Origin: Vibrio mytili
GTDB lineage: Bacteria > Pseudomonadota > Gammaproteobacteria > Enterobacterales > Vibrionaceae
Assembly: GCF_000830505.1 (NCBI RefSeq)
Contig: NZ_JXOK01000010.1
Coordinates: forward strand, 19,794 to 83,793
Reading direction: 5' to 3'
Length of the DNA: 64,000 bases
A program made the position numbers and the translations under genes. Below the pieces are notes generated by a model, which saw only the letters and a list, made by a program, of their open reading frames with translations, made no database searches and was not told the DNA's origin. Each line of letters opens with the position of its first letter. The stretch's first letter is position 1. Below, one piece after another: positions 45,251 through 53,989 of this stretch.

Positions 45251-46153
45251 ATGGCAAAGGTAATAATTTTGGATGGTGGCATGGGGCGCGAACTCAAACG
45301 TATTGGCGCCCCTTTTTCTCAACCACTATGGAGTGCTCAGGCACTGATCGAATCTCCTCAGTTTGTGAAGCAAGCTCATCAAGGTTTTATTGATGCAGGC
45401 GCACAAATTATCACTGTCAACAGCTACGCCTGTGTCCCTTTTCATTTAGGAGATGAGTTGTATGCTGAGCGTGGGTTCGAACTTGCGCAAAGTGCTGCGA
45501 AGATTGCCCGTGAAGTGGCGGCAGAATCTCAGCAAGAAGTCTGGGTCGCAGGTTCGCTTCCTCCAGCCTTTGGCTCATATCGCCCAGATCTGTTTGAAGC
45601 CGAAAAAGCGCGTGAAATCAGTGCGGAGTTGTTTGATGCTCAAGACCAATATGTGGATGTCTGGCTTGCCGAAACGGTAGCGAGTCTTGCTGAAGCTGAG
45701 GTGATCGCGTCGGTGTTAGATAAAACAGATAAGCCTTGTTATATTTCATTCACTTTAAAAGATGATGCGGAAAGTGCGTCGTGTCTTCGTTCTGGAGAAC
45801 CGGTGACGAGTGCCGTTGAAGCACTTTTAGATACCAATGCGGCGGGTGTTTTCTTTAACTGTTCGGTCCCTGAGGTGATTGAGCAAGCCATTAAAGATGT
45901 AAACCAAATACTTGATCGCACAGGAAAAACTCTGACTATTGGCGTTTTTGCTAACAGCTTTGCACCTATCAAAAGTGGTCACCAAGCCAATGATACCATT
46001 CAAGAGATGAGAACCTTCTCACCACAAGAATATCTAGAGTTTGCAAAAACATGGCATCAACTCGGAGCGTCCATTATTGGTGGGTGCTGTGGTATTGAAC
46101 CCGCTCACATAAAAGTGTTGGCAGAGTGGGGGAATACGGATGAAGAATCTTAA
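45251..46153 (+). CDS. mmuM: Homocysteine S-methyltransferase
   Basis: A 300-residue zinc-dependent methyltransferase. The barrel opens with LDGGMGRELKRIG. Zinc ligands are the Cys in FFNCSVPEV near residue 205 and the GGCCGIEP pair near 277. The family transfers a methyl group from S-methylmethionine or glycine betaine to homocysteine, giving methionine. Its stop codon overlaps the start of the BCCT transporter gene by 14 nt, so the methyl donor is probably the transporter's substrate. Within this locus betaine or DMSP is as plausible as S-methylmethionine; the symbol mmuM is used for the family. Confidence 0.82.
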   Translation: MAKVIILDGGMGRELKRIGAPFSQPLWSAQALIESPQFVKQAHQGFIDAGAQIITVNSYACVPFHLGDELYAERGFELAQSAAKIAREVAAESQQEVWVAGSLPPAFGSYRPDLFEAEKAREISAELFDAQDQYVDVWLAETVASLAEAEVIASVLDKTDKPCYISFTLKDDAESASCLRSGEPVTSAVEALLDTNAAGVFFNCSVPEVIEQAIKDVNQILDRTGKTLTIGVFANSFAPIKSGHQANDTIQEMRTFSPQEYLEFAKTWHQLGASIIGGCCGIEPAHIKVLAEWGNTDEES

Positions 46154-47673
46154 TTTTGGCCTTACTATCCCCGCGATAGTGTTAGTGATCCTTTTATTGT
46201 TCGTTTCTTCCATGCTCCCTGAACAATCTCAGGCAATGGCTGGTAATGCAATGGCCTTCGTAAACCATTGGTTTGGTTGGTTAGTGCAGTTAGCGAGTTT
46301 AGCTTTAGTGGGCTTTCTATTCTGGCTGGCGTTTTCGAAATACGGTGATATCCGTTTAAGTGATGACGAGCCTGAATACTCAAACTTCTCCTACGGCGGG
46401 ATGATCTTTACTGCGGGGTAGGCGCTTCGTTGATCTATTGGGGGATTGGAGAGCCTATGTATTACTTACAGTCTCCTCCCTTATTTGCTGAAGCAAACAG
46501 CTATGCTGCCGCAGCATGGTCAGTCACATATTCTATTTTCCATTGGGGCATTACTGGCTGGGCGATTTATTGCTTCCCTGCCATTCCATTTGCTTATGCT
46601 TTCTATGTGCAAAAGAAACGGACACTAAAGCTGTCTACGCTCTGTGAGCCTGTGGTAGGGAACAACCCGATACTGGCAAAGTGTATTGATCTGGTTGCTA
46701 TCTTTGGCACCCTGGCGGCGTTTGCGAGTTCGCTTGCCTTAACGGTAACGTTGTTAAGTACGGGTGTATCTGAGTTATTGGGTATTGAAAATACTTTGAT
46801 GCTGCAAGGCGGGATTATCTTCCTGTTTGTCGCGGTTTTGTTTGTGGTTACGTTGGTGGGTTTCAATAAAGGGATCAATAAGGTCTCGGACTACACTGTA
46901 ATTTCGGCGATTGGTTTTGCCTTGTTTGTGTTATTTACGACAAACACACCATTTATTCTGAACAATTTCACGGACTCTTTGGGAGTCATGCTGGATAGCT
47001 TTTTCCGTATGTCACTTTGGACTGACCCAGTTCAGCAGAGTGGTTTCCCTCAGGGCTGGACGCAATATTACTGGTTTTGGTACTACGCGTACCTCATCAT
47101 GATGGGGTTATTTATCACCCGCATATCACGGGGTCGAACGATTCGCGAAGTGATTTTGTACACCATCTCGATGGGCTCTCTGGGTTGCGCGTTCTTTATT
47201 TCTATTTTTGGTGGGTATGCCATTTGGGCGCAGCTTATTGGTGGATACCCAGTGCAGGAATGGATGAGTGACGGTGGACTGACTTTTGCCGTGGTGTCAC
47301 TCATTAAAACGCTGCCAGCCAATGGTGTAATTCTTACGGTTTTCTTGGTGATTCAGTTTTTCTTAATGCTGACGACCATGTCGAGTGCAAGTGTGGCGAC
47401 TTCCATGCTCACAACTAACCAGCTTTCGTTGAGCGGTGATCCCGATAACAAGGTCAAACTATTGTGGCTGGCGCCATAGCCCTGATCAGTTTCAGTGTCT
47501 TTTTGAGTGGCGGCGGCATAAATACCATAAAATCGTTATGTGTTGTCGCGGGACTGCCAATGATGTTCATTTACGCCATTTTGGTGAAGCAGTTAATGAT
47601 GCAACTAAAAGGCAAAGAAGCACAACAAGAGTCGTCAGAGGTTCAACTGCAAGCGAAAGAAGCAACAGTGTAG
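46140..47673 (+). pseudogene. BCCT family transporter, interrupted by two frameshifts
   Basis: Three consecutive frames give one continuous BCCT protein of about 510 residues: 46140 to the TAG at 46419, then to the TAG at 47477, then to 47673. Restoring a G after GCGGGG (near 46418) and a G after TGTGG (near 47467) joins them without loss. The sequence has 12 hydrophobic segments and the signature-like WTQYYWFWYYAY near residue 305. It overlaps the homocysteine methyltransferase gene by 14 nt. Either the transporter is inactive or the two losses are sequence errors; the clean remaining frames favour a recent event or an error. Confidence 0.85.
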
Positions 47674-47844
47674 AATCGCTACATGGTAATCGATTCGTAT
47701 TAATAGAGCTCAAGTATGCAAAAAACGAAATGAATTGCGCTGAATGACAGTAAAAGTGTGGTTGTTTGATATCCGTTAGCGCTTTCTTAATTTTCCACTT
47801 CTGGGGATAAAACTTACGGTGGTCCCGTTTCACTGCAGAGAGAT

Positions 47845-47878
47845 GAAAAAAGCCCTATCATCAGAGTGATAGGGCTTT
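47845..47878 (-). terminator. Terminator of gbcA
   Basis: On the minus strand, a perfect 12-bp stem (plus-strand arms 47849-47860 and 47867-47878) with a 6-nt loop runs into TTTTTT, 80 nt after the gbcA stop. Confidence 0.88.
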
Positions 47879-47912
47879 GGTGGGTGTGGAGCATTGCTGA
47901 GCTGCAGTTTAT

Positions 47913-47954
47913 TGACGATAGATTGCTAACGATAGATGGTTAGCGATAGATCGT
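47913..47954. repeat. 14-bp tandem repeat, 3 copies, beside the gbcA stop
   Basis: Three 14-mers with the shared core CGATAGAT (47913-47926, 47927-47940, 47941-47954), directly 3' of the gbcA stop codon and before its terminator. Confidence 0.8.
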
Positions 47955-47957
47955 TAA

Positions 47958-49217
47958 CTACAGCTTTTCTTGAATTCTGTCTGAGTACCAGTTAACGAAA
48001 TCAATGACACCAAACTCGTAAGTTTTCGAATAAGGTCCAGGTTCGTAGCTGAGAGAGTTGATCCCACGTTGGTTCTCTTCACCTAATCGACGGTCTTGTT
48101 CGTTAGTTGCATCCCATACACGACGAAGATTTTCAGGATCGTAATCCACGCCTTCAATCGCATCTTTGTGAACGAACCATTTGGTGGTAACCATAGATTC
48201 CTGAGCTGAGATTGGCAGCACGCGGAAAACGATAAAATGGTCGCTTTGCATATGGTTCCAAGAATTCGGCAGGTGCAAAATACGTAGTGAACCCAACTTG
48301 TCGTTTTTAATGCGACCTAGCATCTTTTTAGAGCTCGGTGCGCCATCGATCGTCATGACCGAGCTACCTTCTTTCAGAGGCATACGCACAAGACGGTTTC
48401 TGCTGCCATACTTTTTGTGTTCGTGCGGGATCGACTCTGCGTCCCATTCCGCCGCCATACGTTCGTAGTATTTTAAGAATTCTTCTGTTGCGCGAGGGTC
48501 GTTGGTGTCGTCCCATTCCAGAAGCGTATTGAGCAGTTCAGGGTGGCTACCGTTGCAGTGATAACATTCACGGTTGTTTTCAAGAACTAGCTTCCAGTTA
48601 GCTTTTTCATACATATTCGACTCGACGGCAATCTTGGTGTTTTCGACGTCGTACGGTTCCATGTACTCTTCTAATGTAGCGAGAAACTCATCAAAGTCTG
48701 ATTCTGGTGGATTGTCACCAAGGCAAACAAAAATAAAGCCACCAGCGGTCTTACAATGAACTGGTTTGAGTTTATGTTTTTGCATATCAAACTCATCGCC
48801 CATTTCAGTACCGGCAAACAATAAGTTACCTTTGGTGTCGTAAGTCCATTGGTGATAAGGACAAACTAAGTTGGCCACTTTACCTCTGTGCTCTAAACAA
48901 ATACGAGAGCCACGGTGACGACAAGCATTGTGAAATGCGTTCACTTGGCCTTCGGCATCGCGGACAATCAACACAGGGTTCTGCGCGATTTCTACCGTAA
49001 AGTAATCACCTTTGGTTGGCACTTCACTTGTCATACCGACAAATAGCCACTCTTTCTGGAAGATCTCTTCCACATCAATTTTGAACAGCAGTGGGTCATT
49101 GTACAGTGGACGCGGTAGTGAATAATCTGGACGTCGCTCACTGAGCATTTTTTTCATTTCTTCTCGAGCGACTTCGATGCTCGAGTAGCTTATGTTGAGA
49201 ATATCGTTTTGTGTCAT
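47958..49217 (-). CDS. gbcA: Glycine betaine monooxygenase, Rieske oxygenase subunit
   Basis: A 419-residue Rieske non-haem iron oxygenase that demethylates glycine betaine to dimethylglycine, releasing formaldehyde. The [2Fe-2S] site is Cys99/His101 (NACRHRGS) and Cys119/His122 (CPYHQW). Mononuclear iron histidines are His220 and His225 in RECYHCNGSHPE. Close similarity to the choline-monooxygenase-like group, divergent reductase gene and sox/dgc context support GbcA over stachydrine or carnitine oxygenases. It is divergent from gbcB across 385 nt, whereas in many Pseudomonas the two are also divergent. Confidence 0.93.
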   Translation of the reverse strand: MTQNDILNISYSSIEVAREEMKKMLSERRPDYSLPRPLYNDPLLFKIDVEEIFQKEWLFVGMTSEVPTKGDYFTVEIAQNPVLIVRDAEGQVNAFHNACRHRGSRICLEHRGKVANLVCPYHQWTYDTKGNLLFAGTEMGDEFDMQKHKLKPVHCKTAGGFIFVCLGDNPPESDFDEFLATLEEYMEPYDVENTKIAVESNMYEKANWKLVLENNRECYHCNGSHPELLNTLLEWDDTNDPRATEEFLKYYERMAAEWDAESIPHEHKKYGSRNRLVRMPLKEGSSVMTIDGAPSSKKMLGRIKNDKLGSLRILHLPNSWNHMQSDHFIVFRVLPISAQESMVTTKWFVHKDAIEGVDYDPENLRRVWDATNEQDRRLGEENQRGINSLSYEPGPYSKTYEFGVIDFVNWYSDRIQEKL

Positions 49218-49602
49218 TGTCTATCTTCTTCCAGAAAATGTGGACGATATGCCCGACTAGGGGCTTCCATGCGTTTGGGACAACAGCCTTATTATTAGTT
49301 TTGGCTAACAGCCTTACTAATAGTAGGTCGATGGCTGGCTCGGAGATATCCTGCCATTATTGGTAGGTTAAGAAGTGGTCTAAATGCGACACTGACTATG
49401 CCTATTTAAGACACCGAATCATATATTTTATTTGAGGTGACTGTTTTGGATAAGGCCGTGTCGTTAATAGACAATTAGCAAGGGTCATTTTAATCAAAAT
49501 AAGCACAACCCATGGAGGGAACCCAATACTACCAGTGCCAGCAAGAACGACTAGGTCAATGTTGGAAGTGCTTGAAAATGAACCGTTGCGGAGAAGCCGG
49601 AT
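49218..49602. promoter_or_regulatory. gbcA-gbcB divergent control region with direct repeat and TGTCGY motifs
   Basis: 385 nt without a gene. An 18-nt direct repeat, AACAGCCTTA-YTA-WTAGT, at 49282-49299 and 49307-49324 has two mismatches and a 25-bp period, as expected for AraC-type half-sites. Motif copies TGTCGCATTT (49382-49391, minus) and TGTCGTTAAT (49459-49468, plus) point outward to the two genes. These are candidate GbdR sites by eye. Confidence 0.45.
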
Positions 49603-50730
49603 ATGAATACCCCAACTAACTCTCTAGCCACCAGTGGCTCTTTTATACCTGTAGAAACTCAAATTTGGGATAATGGTCGTCATGCTGTTCGCTGCGTAAA
49701 AACCATTCAAGAGACTTGGGACACCAAAACATTTTGTTTCATGGCCGATCAGCCGACGATGTTTTTCTTCAAACCTGGACAATTTGTCACGCTTGAACTG
49801 GATATTGAAGGCGAACAAGTGTTCCGTTCTTACACTATCTCTAGCTCACCTTCTGTGCCTTACAGTTTTTCAATTACCGTGAAGCGTGTACCAGGAGGTT
49901 TTGTCTCAAACTGGATTCACGATAATTTAGATGAAGGCTCCGAGCTTGCAGTTCATGGACCGGTAGGGAACTTCAATAGTATTGACTTCCCTTCTGAAAA
50001 GGTACTTTTGTTGTCAGGAGGAGTCGGCGTCACGCCACTGATGTCAATGGCACGCTGGATTTATGACACCAATAGTGATGTCGATGTAACCTTTGTCCAT
50101 AGTGCGCGTACACCAAGAGACATCATCTTCCATCGCGAACTGGAGTTCATGTCTTCGCGCATCGCGAACTTCCAACTTCATCTCATCTGTGAGCGTTTGG
50201 AATCCGGACAAAATTGGTCGGGATATCGCGGTTACTTAGATGATATTAAGCTTTTGATGATCACCCCAGATTTGCATGAGCGCGAAATTTTCTGTTGTGG
50301 ACCAACGCCGTATATGCGCGCGGTGAAAAACATCTTGGTGAAACTTGGTTTTAACATGGAACGTTACCATGAGGAAGCGTTCGGTGAAGCACCTGCTGGG
50401 GTAGAAGAACAAGCGGTTCAAGATGCAGAAATTGCAGCAGAAGAAGCGGATCTATTACAGGATAGCGATCTTATCGAAGTGATGTTCACCGAAAGTGACA
50501 AACAAGTCCAGGTTGCTCCGGGTGAAACAGTCCATGCCGCAGCCGCCAAAGCTGGGCTGACAATACCCAAAGCATGCGGTATGGGTATTTGTGGTACATG
50601 TAAAGTGAAGAAAGTAAAAGGTGATGTCGAAATGAGTCATAACGGAGGAATTACCGATGAAGATGTCGCTGAAGGATATATTCTTTCTTGCTGTAGTGTA
50701 CCGAACGGAAATGTCGTTATTGAGTGTTAA
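49603..50730 (+). CDS. gbcB: Glycine betaine monooxygenase, reductase subunit
   Basis: A 375-residue electron-transfer protein. The FAD domain has RSYTISSSP near residue 78, and the NAD domain has LLSGGVGVTPLMSM near 135 and CCGPTPYM near 230. The C-terminal plant-type [2Fe-2S] ferredoxin has CGMGICGTC near 325 and a fourth Cys in LSCCSVP. It passes NADH electrons to GbcA. A long acidic linker (AAEEADLLQDSDLIEV) joins the reductase and ferredoxin parts. Carnitine or choline oxygenase reductases are similar; the neighbour gbcA decides. Confidence 0.92.
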   Translation: MNTPTNSLATSGSFIPVETQIWDNGRHAVRCVKTIQETWDTKTFCFMADQPTMFFFKPGQFVTLELDIEGEQVFRSYTISSSPSVPYSFSITVKRVPGGFVSNWIHDNLDEGSELAVHGPVGNFNSIDFPSEKVLLLSGGVGVTPLMSMARWIYDTNSDVDVTFVHSARTPRDIIFHRELEFMSSRIANFQLHLICERLESGQNWSGYRGYLDDIKLLMITPDLHEREIFCCGPTPYMRAVKNILVKLGFNMERYHEEAFGEAPAGVEEQAVQDAEIAAEEADLLQDSDLIEVMFTESDKQVQVAPGETVHAAAAKAGLTIPKACGMGICGTCKVKKVKGDVEMSHNGGITDEDVAEGYILSCCSVPNGNVVIEC

Positions 50731-50805
50731 ACTTTCCGTCATGTAATTACATTGGAAATATGAACTTCTGTAATATTAATGCATGTAATGCAGAATGATT
50801 TGTAA

Positions 50806-50844
50806 TAAATATACCAAAAACCTTCGTAATATTGATGAGGTTTG
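50806..50844 (+). repeat. Imperfect hairpin with ATACC/GGGTAT ends
   Basis: ATACCAAAAACCT pairs imperfectly with AGGTTTGGGTAT around a 14-nt loop, after gbcB. It is a small relative of the other TACCC palindromes here. Confidence 0.5.
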
Positions 50845-50888
50845 GGTATGTTGTTAAATGTATTAGATATTGATTTATATCGGGATTT

Positions 50889-50915
50889 TAGCAGGGCGCA
50901 AGCCTGCTTTTTTTT
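50889..50915 (+). terminator. Terminator between gbcB and glyA
   Basis: AGCAGG and CCTGCT form the stem and are followed by eight Ts, about 160 nt after the gbcB stop. Confidence 0.85.
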
Positions 50916-50936
50916 GTTTAATAATAAATTTAATGA

Positions 50937-50966
50937 TGTCGCAAATCCGCAGATTTTGTCGTATTT
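50937..50966 (+). promoter_or_regulatory. Two TGTCGY motifs before glyA
   Basis: TGTCGCAAAT (50937-50946) and TGTCGTATTT (50957-50966), 20 bp apart in the same orientation, 120-150 nt before glyA. The two-helical-turn spacing suits a direct-repeat-binding AraC-type activator such as GbdR. Confidence 0.45.
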
Positions 50967-51086
50967 ACGCAAGCGCGATATTGCAAATTAATTACTATTG
51001 AGTTGTCGATTAGGTTTCATTCGTAACGATTTAAATTCGTTGTCGTGCCGTAAACCTTCAAGGGAAATAAGTTTCAAGGAGAAGAT

Positions 51087-52348
51087 ATGTTTAACAAAAA
51101 CCAAAATATCGAAACGTACGACAATGAGTTGTGGGCGGCGATTGTAAAAGAAGAAGAGAGACAAGAAGATCACATCGAGTTGATTGCGTCTGAGAACTAC
51201 ACCAGCCCTCGCGTTATGCAAGCGCAAGGCACAAAATTAACCAACAAGTATGCGGAAGGCTACCCAGCAAAACGCTACTACGGCGGCTGTAAATACGTTG
51301 ATGATGTGGAAGTTCTGGCGATCGAACGAGCAAAACAGCTGTTTGGTGCGGAATATGCCAACGTACAGCCACACTCTGGCTCTCAAGCAAACGCTGCCGT
51401 TTACATGGCTTTATGTGAACCGGGTGACACTGTGTTAGGTATGAGTCTTGCTCACGGTGGTCACTTGACGCATGGTTCCCATGTTAACTTTTCAGGAAAA
51501 ATTTATAACGCGGTTCAGTATGGTCTAAATGCTGAAACGGGTGAAATTGACTACGAGCAAGTAGAACAATTGGCGCTAGAGCACAAACCAAAAATGATTG
51601 TCGCTGGTTTCTCGGCATACTCTCGAGTGGTTGATTGGCAACGTTTCCGCGATATCGCCGACAAAGTTGGAGCTTACCTATTTGTTGATATGGCACACGT
51701 CGCAGGTTTGGTTGCTGCAGGCGTTTACCCAAGCCCAGTCCCTTTTGCGGATGTCGTAACCACAACGACTCATAAAACTCTACGCGGTCCTCGCGGTGGT
51801 TTGATTGTTTCTCGCGACGCAGAGCTAGAGAAAAAGATCAATTCTGCTGTTTTCCCTGGTGGTCAAGGTGGCCCACTGATGCACGTAATTGCAGCAAAAG
51901 CAGTGGCGTTTAAAGAGGCGTTAGAGCCAGAATTTGCTGAATATCAGAAACAAGTCGTGGTTAACGCACAAGCAATGGCAAAAGTCTTTATTGAGCGTGG
52001 TTTTGATGTTGTCTCTGGCGGTACAGACAACCACCTATTTTTGCTTAGCTAATTCGCCAAAAACTGACGGGTAAAGCAGCTGATGCAGCACTGGGTTTGG
52101 CTGGCATTACCGTGAACAAAAATGCGGTACCGGATGATCCACAATCGCCATTCGTCACTTCAGGCCTACGTATCGGTACGCCCGTAATTACTACACGTAA
52201 CTTTGGTGAGTCTGAGTGTGAAATGTTAGCTGGTTGGATTGCCGACATTCTTGATGTACTTGATGACCCTCAAGCGCTAGCAAGTACGATTGAACTAGTA
52301 GGAGGCAAGGTTAAGTCACTCTGTCGTGATTTCCCTGCATACCAATAA
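51087..52348 (+). pseudogene. glyA: Serine hydroxymethyltransferase (betaine-locus copy), one frameshift
   Basis: PLP enzyme making serine from glycine and methylene-THF. The first frame (to 52052) has all catalytic parts: [11 protein letters not shown], the PLP lysine in [13 protein letters not shown] near residue 230, and ends in DNHLFLLS. The rest continues one frame over as [19 protein letters not shown] to the stop at 52348. One missing C (AGCCTA instead of AGCTA) near 52049 restores about 420 residues. Without that the C-terminal quarter is lost and the enzyme would probably be inactive. It heads the glyA-soxBDAG-purU-sdaA unit. A housekeeping glyA elsewhere could cover for it. Confidence 0.9.
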
Positions 52349-52425
52349 CCTGGGTACTAACAATCACCTGCGTACTAAAAATAGCAGAAGATATTTTGTT
52401 TTAGCTGAAATGAAGGAACAGACAA

Positions 52426-53679
52426 ATGCAGCATTATTCTGGTTTTGGTCTACTTAAACACTCATTATCTCACCATGAAAACTGGCAAAGTGTTTGGCGC
52501 AATCCTACTCCGAAAAAGAAATATGATGTGATCATCATTGGTGGTGGCGGTCACGGTTTGGCGACGGCTTACTATCTAGCGAAAGAGCACGGGATTACTA
52601 ACGTTGCGGTTATTGAAAAAGGTTATTTAGGTGGCGGTAATACAGCTCGTAATACAACCATCGTTCGTTCTAACTATTTATGGGATGAAGCTGCATTTCT
52701 GTATGAACATTCACTGAAGTTGTGGGATGGCTTGTCACAAGACCTCAACTACAACGTGATGTTCTCTCGACGTGGCTGTCTCAACTTAGGCCACACGTTA
52801 CAAGACATGCGTGACATCGAGCGTCGCGTTGCAGCGAACCGTCTAAATGGCATCCAAGGTGAAGTGCTTGACACACAACAAGTAAAAGAACTGGTTCCGC
52901 ACATGGACTGTTCTGCGAACACTCGTTACCCAATTCTTGGTGCATCTTGGCAGGCAAACGCAGGGGTCGCTCGACACGATGCGGTAGCGTGGGGCTTCGC
53001 TCGTGGCGCTGACAGCATGGGTGTTGACCTTATCCAACAAACTGAAGTGGTCGACATGATCATCGAAGACGGTGCTATTGTTGGTGTGAAAACGAACCGC
53101 TACGGTGAAATCAAGGCTGACAAAGTAGGTTGTGTGGTTGCAGGTAACTCTGGCGTGTTAGCAAAAATGGCGGGTTTTGAAATGCCATTGGAATCTCACC
53201 CTCTGCAAGCGTTGGTATCTGAGCCAATTAAACCAATTCTAGATACGGTCGTCATGTCAAACCACGTACACGGTTACGTGAGTCAATCAGACAAAGGTGA
53301 TTTGGTTATTGGTGCTGGTATCGATGGTTATAACGGTTACGGTCAACGTGGCTCTTATTCCACTATCGAACATACGGTACAGGCGATCGTTGAGATGTTC
53401 CCAATTTTCTCTCGAGTACGCATGAACCGTCAATGGGGCGGTATCGTTGACACCACTGCTGATGCATGTCCGATTATGACGAAAACACCAGTTGAAAACT
53501 TATTCTTCAACTGTGGTTGGGGTACCGGTGGATTTAAAGCAACCCCTGGATCTGGCAATGTATTTGCTGCGAGCTTGGCTAAAGGTGAAATGCACGAACT
53601 TGCAGCACCTTTCTCAATGTTCCGTTTCAACAATGGTGCATTGATCGATGAACACGGTGCTGCGGGCGTAGCGCACTAA
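52426..53679 (+). CDS. soxB: Sarcosine oxidase beta subunit
   Basis: A 417-residue flavoprotein of heterotetrameric sarcosine oxidase. The FAD fold starts [18 protein letters not shown] near residue 36, and [13 protein letters not shown] near 80 is the family segment that includes the covalent-FMN region. The C-terminal [18 protein letters not shown] is typical. It oxidises sarcosine to glycine; the methyl group passes to THF bound in the alpha subunit. 77 nt after glyA and 13 nt before soxD. Confidence 0.95.
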   Translation: MQHYSGFGLLKHSLSHHENWQSVWRNPTPKKKYDVIIIGGGGHGLATAYYLAKEHGITNVAVIEKGYLGGGNTARNTTIVRSNYLWDEAAFLYEHSLKLWDGLSQDLNYNVMFSRRGCLNLGHTLQDMRDIERRVAANRLNGIQGEVLDTQQVKELVPHMDCSANTRYPILGASWQANAGVARHDAVAWGFARGADSMGVDLIQQTEVVDMIIEDGAIVGVKTNRYGEIKADKVGCVVAGNSGVLAKMAGFEMPLESHPLQALVSEPIKPILDTVVMSNHVHGYVSQSDKGDLVIGAGIDGYNGYGQRGSYSTIEHTVQAIVEMFPIFSRVRMNRQWGGIVDTTADACPIMTKTPVENLFFNCGWGTGGFKATPGSGNVFAASLAKGEMHELAAPFSMFRFNNGALIDEHGAAGVAH

Positions 53680-53692
53680 CAGGAGAAGAATT

Positions 53693-53977
53693 ATGTTTCT
53701 GATTTATTGCCCTCACTGCTGTGAGTATCGCGAAGAAGAAGAATTTCATGCCAAAGGACAGGCTCACATTACACGTCCGGTAGATGCAGACAGCTGTACT
53801 GATGAAGAATGGGGCCAATACTTATTCTTCCGTAAAAACCCACGTGGTCTTCACCATGAGATGTGGGTGCACTCAGCGGGGTGTCGCAAGTTCTTTAATA
53901 TGACACGCGACACACAGACTTACGAAATTAAAGAAGTCTACAAGATCGGAGAGCAACCTTCACTGGCTGCAGAGTAA
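53693..53977 (+). CDS. soxD: Sarcosine oxidase delta subunit
   Basis: A 94-residue subunit with the zinc-type CPHCCEYREEEEFHAKGQAH near the N-terminus and HSAGCRKFFNMTRDT near 72. The delta subunit binds zinc in the heterotetramer and has a structural role. It lies tightly between soxB and soxA. Confidence 0.94.
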   Translation: MFLIYCPHCCEYREEEEFHAKGQAHITRPVDADSCTDEEWGQYLFFRKNPRGLHHEMWVHSAGCRKFFNMTRDTQTYEIKEVYKIGEQPSLAAE

Positions 53978-53989
53978 GGAGTGTTAAGG

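Noticed and set aside
50731..51086. Possible glycine riboswitch before glyA
   Set aside because: The region has a terminator and TGTCGY motifs, but no tandem glycine aptamer core could be recognised.
37375..52348. Programmed frameshifting as explanation of the five frame breaks
   Set aside because: No slippery heptamers of the usual A/T type or stimulatory hairpins at the sites; loss of one G/C in a run explains all.
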